This document shows positions 60,245 through 64,000 of a stretch of 64,000 nucleotides of DNA, piece by piece (position 1 is the stretch's first letter; the number at the start of each line of letters is the position of its first letter). Both the position numbers and the translations under genes were made by a program. Below the pieces are notes generated by a model. That model was not told where the DNA came from. It searched no databases and saw only the letters and a list, made by a program, of their open reading frames with translations. Source of the DNA: Dehalococcoidia bacterium (GTDB lineage Bacteria > Chloroflexota > Dehalococcoidia > Lucifugimonadales > Lucifugimonadaceae). The stretch is taken from assembly GCA_028285005.1 (NCBI GenBank), contig JANQQP010000012.1, forward strand, positions 1 to 64,000, given 5' to 3'.

Positions 60245-61446
60245 ACCCGGCAGACCTAAAAAGGTGCAGCCGCTGCCTGCTGCCAGAAACGCATGAAACG
60301 ATCGTCTTCGATGATGATGGCGTCTGTAACGTGTGCCTCAACCAGGACACCAAGCGCTCAGTGGACTGGGACTCGAAACGAGCCGATTTCGAGAAGTTGC
60401 TCGACGAGTATCGAGGCAAGTACGACTACGACTGCATCGTCCCGTTCTCCGGAGGCAAAGACAGCACTTTCACGCTCTGGGCTCTGGTCAAGGAATGGAA
60501 CCTCAAGCCGCTAGTGGTCTCTTTCGATCACGGTTTCATGCGCCCGGGCGTGATTGAGAACCGCAATCGCACGTTCAGGATCCTCGGGGTCGACCATCTC
60601 AACTTCAAGCCCAACTGGAAAGTGGTTCAGCTTGTTATGCGTGAATCGCTTCAGCGCAAGGGCGACTTCTGCTGGCATTGCCACACGGGTATCTTCGCCT
60701 ACCCGATGCACGTCGCGCTCAAGTACCAGGTGCCCCTGATCATATGGGGTGAGCCGAGTGCCGAGTACACCGCGTACTACTCCTATGATGAACCGGAGGA
60801 AGTCGACGAGCGCAGGTTCAACCGGTTCATCAACTTAGGAATCAACGCAGAAGACATGTTGGGCATGCTTCATGATCGCCCGGAGGGGAAATGGGTAACC
60901 GCACGTGATCTAAAGCCGTTCACCTACCCGGATGTGCGAGAGCTGCGCAAGCTGAGGGCCAGGTCGGTATGTCTTGGAAGCTTCATCCCCTGGGATGTGC
61001 GCCGCCAGACTGAACTCATCCAGAAGGAACTCGACTGGAGAGGTGATGTCGTTGAAGGTGTGGCGGCGAACTATCCGTACGAAAAGATCGAGTGCTCGGT
61101 GCAGGGGATCCGCGACTACCTGAAGTTTGCAAAGCGCGGTTACGGCCGCACGACCCATCTTGCAAGCATCGATATACGCAACGGCAGGCTGGAGCGCGAG
61201 GAAGGGCTGCAACTGGCGCTAGAACATGACGGCAAACGCCCCGCATCGCTCGATCGCTTCCTGGGATACGTCGGCATCGATGAGGAAGAGTTCAACAGAA
61301 TTGCCGGCTCGCAATCTGTAGCACCCTATGAGCATGACTGGGACAAGACCCGGGGTGAGAAACCGCTGCCGGAGGAAGAGCAGTTTGACCGTTCGGCGCC
61401 GTTCCCACCCACGCCGCTGGCAGATCGGGGCGACAGATCGGAATGA
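60241..61446 (+). CDS. N-acetyl sugar amidotransferase (WbpG/WbuX-like)
   Basis: A 401-residue PP-loop enzyme. An N-terminal zinc-like Cys set (CSRCLLPE and VCNVCLNQ) precedes the ATP pyrophosphatase motif IVPFSGGKDSTFTLWALV. A further Cys/His set is in DFCWHCHTG. With a HisH/HisF-like ammonia-supplying pair this family turns an N-acetyl group of a sugar into an acetamidino group, as in LPS and legionaminic acid pathways. Both partner genes follow directly with four-base or near overlaps. Confidence 0.9.
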   Translation: MNPADLKRCSRCLLPETHETIVFDDDGVCNVCLNQDTKRSVDWDSKRADFEKLLDEYRGKYDYDCIVPFSGGKDSTFTLWALVKEWNLKPLVVSFDHGFMRPGVIENRNRTFRILGVDHLNFKPNWKVVQLVMRESLQRKGDFCWHCHTGIFAYPMHVALKYQVPLIIWGEPSAEYTAYYSYDEPEEVDERRFNRFINLGINAEDMLGMLHDRPEGKWVTARDLKPFTYPDVRELRKLRARSVCLGSFIPWDVRRQTELIQKELDWRGDVVEGVAANYPYEKIECSVQGIRDYLKFAKRGYGRTTHLASIDIRNGRLEREEGLQLALEHDGKRPASLDRFLGYVGIDEEEFNRIAGSQSVAPYEHDWDKTRGEKPLPEEEQFDRSAPFPPTPLADRGDRSE

Positions 61447-62063
61447 TCGGCGTAATCGACTACGGTCGAGGCAATCTGCACTCCGTCTCCAATGCGCTCG
61501 ATTCGATAGGCGAAGACGTTACCGTAGTGACTGAGTCGGATCAGTTCGATCTCTGTGACCGAATCGTGCTGCCCGGAGTTGGTGCTTTCGCCGCTGGGAT
61601 GAGATCGCTCGCGGACTCAGGTCTGATTGAGGTATTGACTGAGCACGTCATCGAGCGCGGAAAACCGTTTCTCGGAATCTGTCTTGGCATGCAACTACTG
61701 GCATCAATGGGACACGAACTGGGTGAAACTGCCGGCCTCGGATGGATTGATGCCGACGTGACCTTGCTCGCCCCGTCTGACACATCTCTCAAGCTGCCTC
61801 ATGTCGGCTGGAACAACGCCGTTCCTGCGCCGGATTCACCGCTGTTCAATGGGCTCGGACGGGACCCGGCTTTCTACTTCACGCACTCCTATGCCGTGAC
61901 GTATTCGAAGCGCAGCTGCGAGATAGAGGCCTGGTGTGACTACGGAGGTAAATTCGTTGCGGCGGTGCGTAAAGGCAACATCGCCGCTACTCAGTTCCAT
62001 CCTGAGAAGAGCCAGAGCATTGGGATCCGGTTCCTTATGAACTGGGCTGATTGGAATCCGTGA
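61443..62063 (+). CDS. hisH: HisH-like glutamine amidotransferase subunit
   Basis: A 206-residue class I glutaminase: GVIDYGRGNLHSVSNAL, catalytic Cys in LGICLGMQLLASMG and the His/Glu pair in ATQFHPEKSQ. It is homologous to the imidazole glycerol phosphate synthase subunit. In this locus it probably feeds ammonia through the HisF-like protein to the sugar amidotransferase rather than making histidine, but the histidine role is not excluded because no other his genes are visible. Overlaps the upstream gene by four bases. Confidence 0.88.
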   Translation: MIGVIDYGRGNLHSVSNALDSIGEDVTVVTESDQFDLCDRIVLPGVGAFAAGMRSLADSGLIEVLTEHVIERGKPFLGICLGMQLLASMGHELGETAGLGWIDADVTLLAPSDTSLKLPHVGWNNAVPAPDSPLFNGLGRDPAFYFTHSYAVTYSKRSCEIEAWCDYGGKFVAAVRKGNIAATQFHPEKSQSIGIRFLMNWADWNP

Positions 62064-62064
62064 G

Positions 62065-62826
62065 ATGCTGAAGGTCCGACTCATACCTTCCTTGCTGTTG
62101 CGCGATGGCCGTTGTGTAAAAGGAAAAGGTTTCGGAGACTACCGGGACGTCGGTCATCCCGTCACCGCGGCGAAGGTCTACGAAGCACAGGGTGCTGACG
62201 AACTGCTCTTTCTTGATATTGAAGCGTCAGCGGACAACCGTGATACGCTCCTCGAAGTCGTCACCGACACAGCAACGCAGTGCTTCATGCCACTTGCGGT
62301 TGGCGGCGGGGTGCGGACAGTGGAGGACATACGTCGGCTACTCGGCTCGGGCGCCGACAAGGTGACGGTCAATTCGGCCGCAGTGGCCAACCCTGCTCTA
62401 CTCACAGACGGTGCCAGCGAATTCGGGGCGCAATGCATGGTGTTATCCATCGACCACCGCGGCAACGGTTCGGGACAGCAGGAAGTGTTCACTCGCAATG
62501 GCACTGAACCGACTGGAATGGCACCAGCGGACTGGGCGCTAAGAGGCCAGGATCTTGGAGCCGGGGAGATCCTTCTGACAAGTATCGAGCGCGAAGGCAC
62601 CTTTGGTGGCTACGACCTCGAGACGATTGCCGAGGTGTCTGACACGGTCGACATCCCGGTTATTGCAGCGGGTGGGGCGGGAGAACTGCGGCATCTTGTC
62701 AGCGCGGTTGAAACAGGCCACGCCTCTGCAGTTGCCGCGGCCAGCCTGTTCCACTTCACGGATCAGAGCGTTATTAAGGCCCACTCTTATATGAAGCAAG
62801 CCGGACTGGACGTGCGAATGTCATGA
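62065..62826 (+). CDS. hisF: HisF-like cyclase/ammonia-channel subunit
   Basis: A 253-residue (beta/alpha)8 barrel: KVRLIPSLLLRDGRCVKGKGF, ELLFLDIEAS, LAVGGGVRTVEDIRRLL, DKVTVNSAA, VLSIDHRG and PVIAAGGAGELRHL. In authentic HisF the start is D-V-DGR-VVKG; here it is L-RDGRCVKG, which fits the paralogues of glycan loci. It likely partners the HisH-like protein. The ATG is one base after the hisH stop. Confidence 0.87.
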   Translation: MLKVRLIPSLLLRDGRCVKGKGFGDYRDVGHPVTAAKVYEAQGADELLFLDIEASADNRDTLLEVVTDTATQCFMPLAVGGGVRTVEDIRRLLGSGADKVTVNSAAVANPALLTDGASEFGAQCMVLSIDHRGNGSGQQEVFTRNGTEPTGMAPADWALRGQDLGAGEILLTSIEREGTFGGYDLETIAEVSDTVDIPVIAAGGAGELRHLVSAVETGHASAVAAASLFHFTDQSVIKAHSYMKQAGLDVRMS

Positions 62827-64000
62827 CAGTCAGTCCCAAGCACGAGTCGACAAGGTTCGAATTCCCACGCAGCTATGACCTGGCCGAGAAATCGCCGGTT
62901 CCGGAGCTAACTCCAGAACTGGACTTGATGATGCGGATCATCAATGACCTGTATTTGAAAAACCGGAGCCTGATAACAGACGGCTACGACGAGTCGGCTG
63001 CGTACCTTTCACAACTCTTGAAATTCGATGTCCTTGAGTTTCCAACCGGATACGAAGCTTTCAGTTGGACTGTGCCTGAGAAGTGGAACGTGAATTCCGC
63101 GCGCATCAGCTTCGGCGACAGAGTCATTGCCGATTTCGAAGACCACCCGTTGTATCTGCAGTCTTACTCACTACCTTTCGCAGGAACCGTCGGCCTGCAG
63201 GAGTTGAAGCAACACTTGCTGACCGACCCCGACCGGCCCGGCGCAATCCCGTATGGCTATGGCTACTACCGCCGCGACTGGTCTATGAGCCTCCCCTACA
63301 GTGAGTATGCACAGTTGGAGGACGGCGAGTACAAGGTTGAGATAGACACCTCCTTCGAGCCAGGCGACATGAAGGTGCTGGAGCACATTCTGCCGGGAGA
63401 GAGCGAACGCTCAATCATCATCAGTGCTCACCTTGACCATCCCGGCCAGGTCTCAGATGGACTTGGGGGTGTCGCCATGGGAATCGCACTGATGAACCGG
63501 CTCGCAGCACTCCCTGCGCGACGGTTTACTTACAGGCTCGTGGTGCTGCCCGAAAACATCGGCTCGGCCTGCTACCTCCACCACTACAGGGATTCGCTCG
63601 ATCTCTTTGAGTACGGAATATTCCTTGAGATGGTCACCAACAAAGGCCGAATGACGTTGCAGCGATCGAAGCGTGGAGACACTCAGCTTGACCGTCTTGC
63701 CGAGATTGCAATAGCAAGCCACGAACCGGCTTACGGCGTTGGCGACTTCCGCCAGGTGATCTGCAACGACGAGATCAACTTCGACGGACCAGGAATCGAT
63801 ATCCCCACCGTCACGCTGACACGCTGGCCGTACCCTGAGTACCACACATCCGACGATAACCCCGGCGCGGTCAGCCTGACATACCTGATGAGATCGCTCG
63901 AAATAACCTGGGACCTCATCCAGCACCTGGAGGCCAACGTCTACCCGACCCGTGCCTACCAGGCGAACGTCATGCTCGGTCCGCACGGACTGTACGAAGA
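62823..64000 (+). CDS. DUF4910 aminopeptidase-like protein (partial, runs off right edge)
   Basis: At least 392 residues, open to the window end. The start ATG 62823 overlaps the HisF-like gene by four bases. Features of the DUF4910/M28-like fold: VGLQELKQHLLTDPDRPGAIPYGYGYYRRDWSM, the zinc-binding IISAHLDHPGQVSDGLGG, RLVVLPENIGSACYL and a later TVTLTRWPYPEYHTSDDNP. Such proteins occur in polysaccharide loci, though their substrate is not established. It confirms that the glycan operon extends to the right. Confidence 0.82.
   Translation, partial: MTVSPKHESTRFEFPRSYDLAEKSPVPELTPELDLMMRIINDLYLKNRSLITDGYDESAAYLSQLLKFDVLEFPTGYEAFSWTVPEKWNVNSARISFGDRVIADFEDHPLYLQSYSLPFAGTVGLQELKQHLLTDPDRPGAIPYGYGYYRRDWSMSLPYSEYAQLEDGEYKVEIDTSFEPGDMKVLEHILPGESERSIIISAHLDHPGQVSDGLGGVAMGIALMNRLAALPARRFTYRLVVLPENIGSACYLHHYRDSLDLFEYGIFLEMVTNKGRMTLQRSKRGDTQLDRLAEIAIASHEPAYGVGDFRQVICNDEINFDGPGIDIPTVTLTRWPYPEYHTSDDNPGAVSLTYLMRSLEITWDLIQHLEANVYPTRAYQANVMLGPHGLYE

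Overview
The window looks like a chromosomal segment of a heterotrophic bacterium of the Chloroflexota, most likely SAR202 or a related Dehalococcoidia-like lineage. This is inferred from the gene content: two enolase-superfamily sugar-acid dehydratases, several amidohydrolases, a sulfatase, a beta-propeller glycosidase-like protein, a UGSC-type selenoprotein, an assimilatory sulfate operon and an acyclic-carotenoid operon. Moderately high GC and blocks of hairpin-forming intergenic repeats fit the same picture. No 16S gene or taxonomic marker is present, so the assignment is tentative.

Layout. 1-9.5 kb: catabolic genes (two enolase-superfamily enzymes, a keto-acid hydratase, a zinc alcohol dehydrogenase, a JAMM metalloprotease). 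This stretch ends in a gene read through an in-frame UGA as selenocysteine, with a matching stem-loop just after the UGA. 9.5-22 kb: SDR dehydrogenase, membrane glycosyltransferase, D-aminoacylase-like amidohydrolase, sulfatase, a two-gene TM-GAF/Panacea module that looks like a toxin-antitoxin or defence pair, a propeller protein, an amidohydrolase with a 500-residue acidic repeat tail, an HpaI-type aldolase and a double-FKBP lipoprotein. 22-25.3 kb: cysH-cysD-cysN on the minus strand behind a short leader. The leader encodes a Cys-rich, probably leaderless peptide followed by mutually exclusive hairpins and an intrinsic terminator, which is a cysteine attenuator by its logic. 25.5-29.4 kb: class III aminotransferase and two oligopeptide-type ABC ATPases without permeases. 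29.9-34 kb: nonulosonate (sialic/legionaminic/pseudaminic-type) glycan operon.

34-43.9 kb is an accessory region ending at tRNA-Gln(TTG). It begins with phage-like regulators, including an S24-type repressor whose catalytic Ser and Lys are both Cys. It then carries three 44-bp copies of the tRNA-Gln 3' end. Two intervals, 36452-38185 and 42560-43780, share homologous ends (a small ORF next to the tRNA-proximal repeat and a conserved ~117-bp block at the other end) but carry unrelated cargo genes and no integrase. They look like miniature cargo elements inserted repeatedly at one tRNA. Between them lie a chemoreceptor and a winged-helix regulator.

44-51 kb: large sensor histidine kinase, tRNA-Ala(TGC), methyltransferase, photolyase and PdxH. 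51.5-58.3 kb: a tightly overlapping minus-strand carotenoid operon (crtB, crtI-like, alpha/beta hydrolase, glycosyltransferase, crtI-like, cruF-like) behind a near-consensus promoter whose -10 lies inside a palindrome. The predicted product is a hydroxylated, glycosylated acyclic carotenoid, and the nearby photolyase suggests a light-stress theme. 58.4-64 kb: a sugar isomerase-like protein, then a second surface-glycan operon (GNAT, N-acetyl-sugar amidotransferase, HisH/HisF-like pair, DUF4910 aminopeptidase-like protein running off the right edge).
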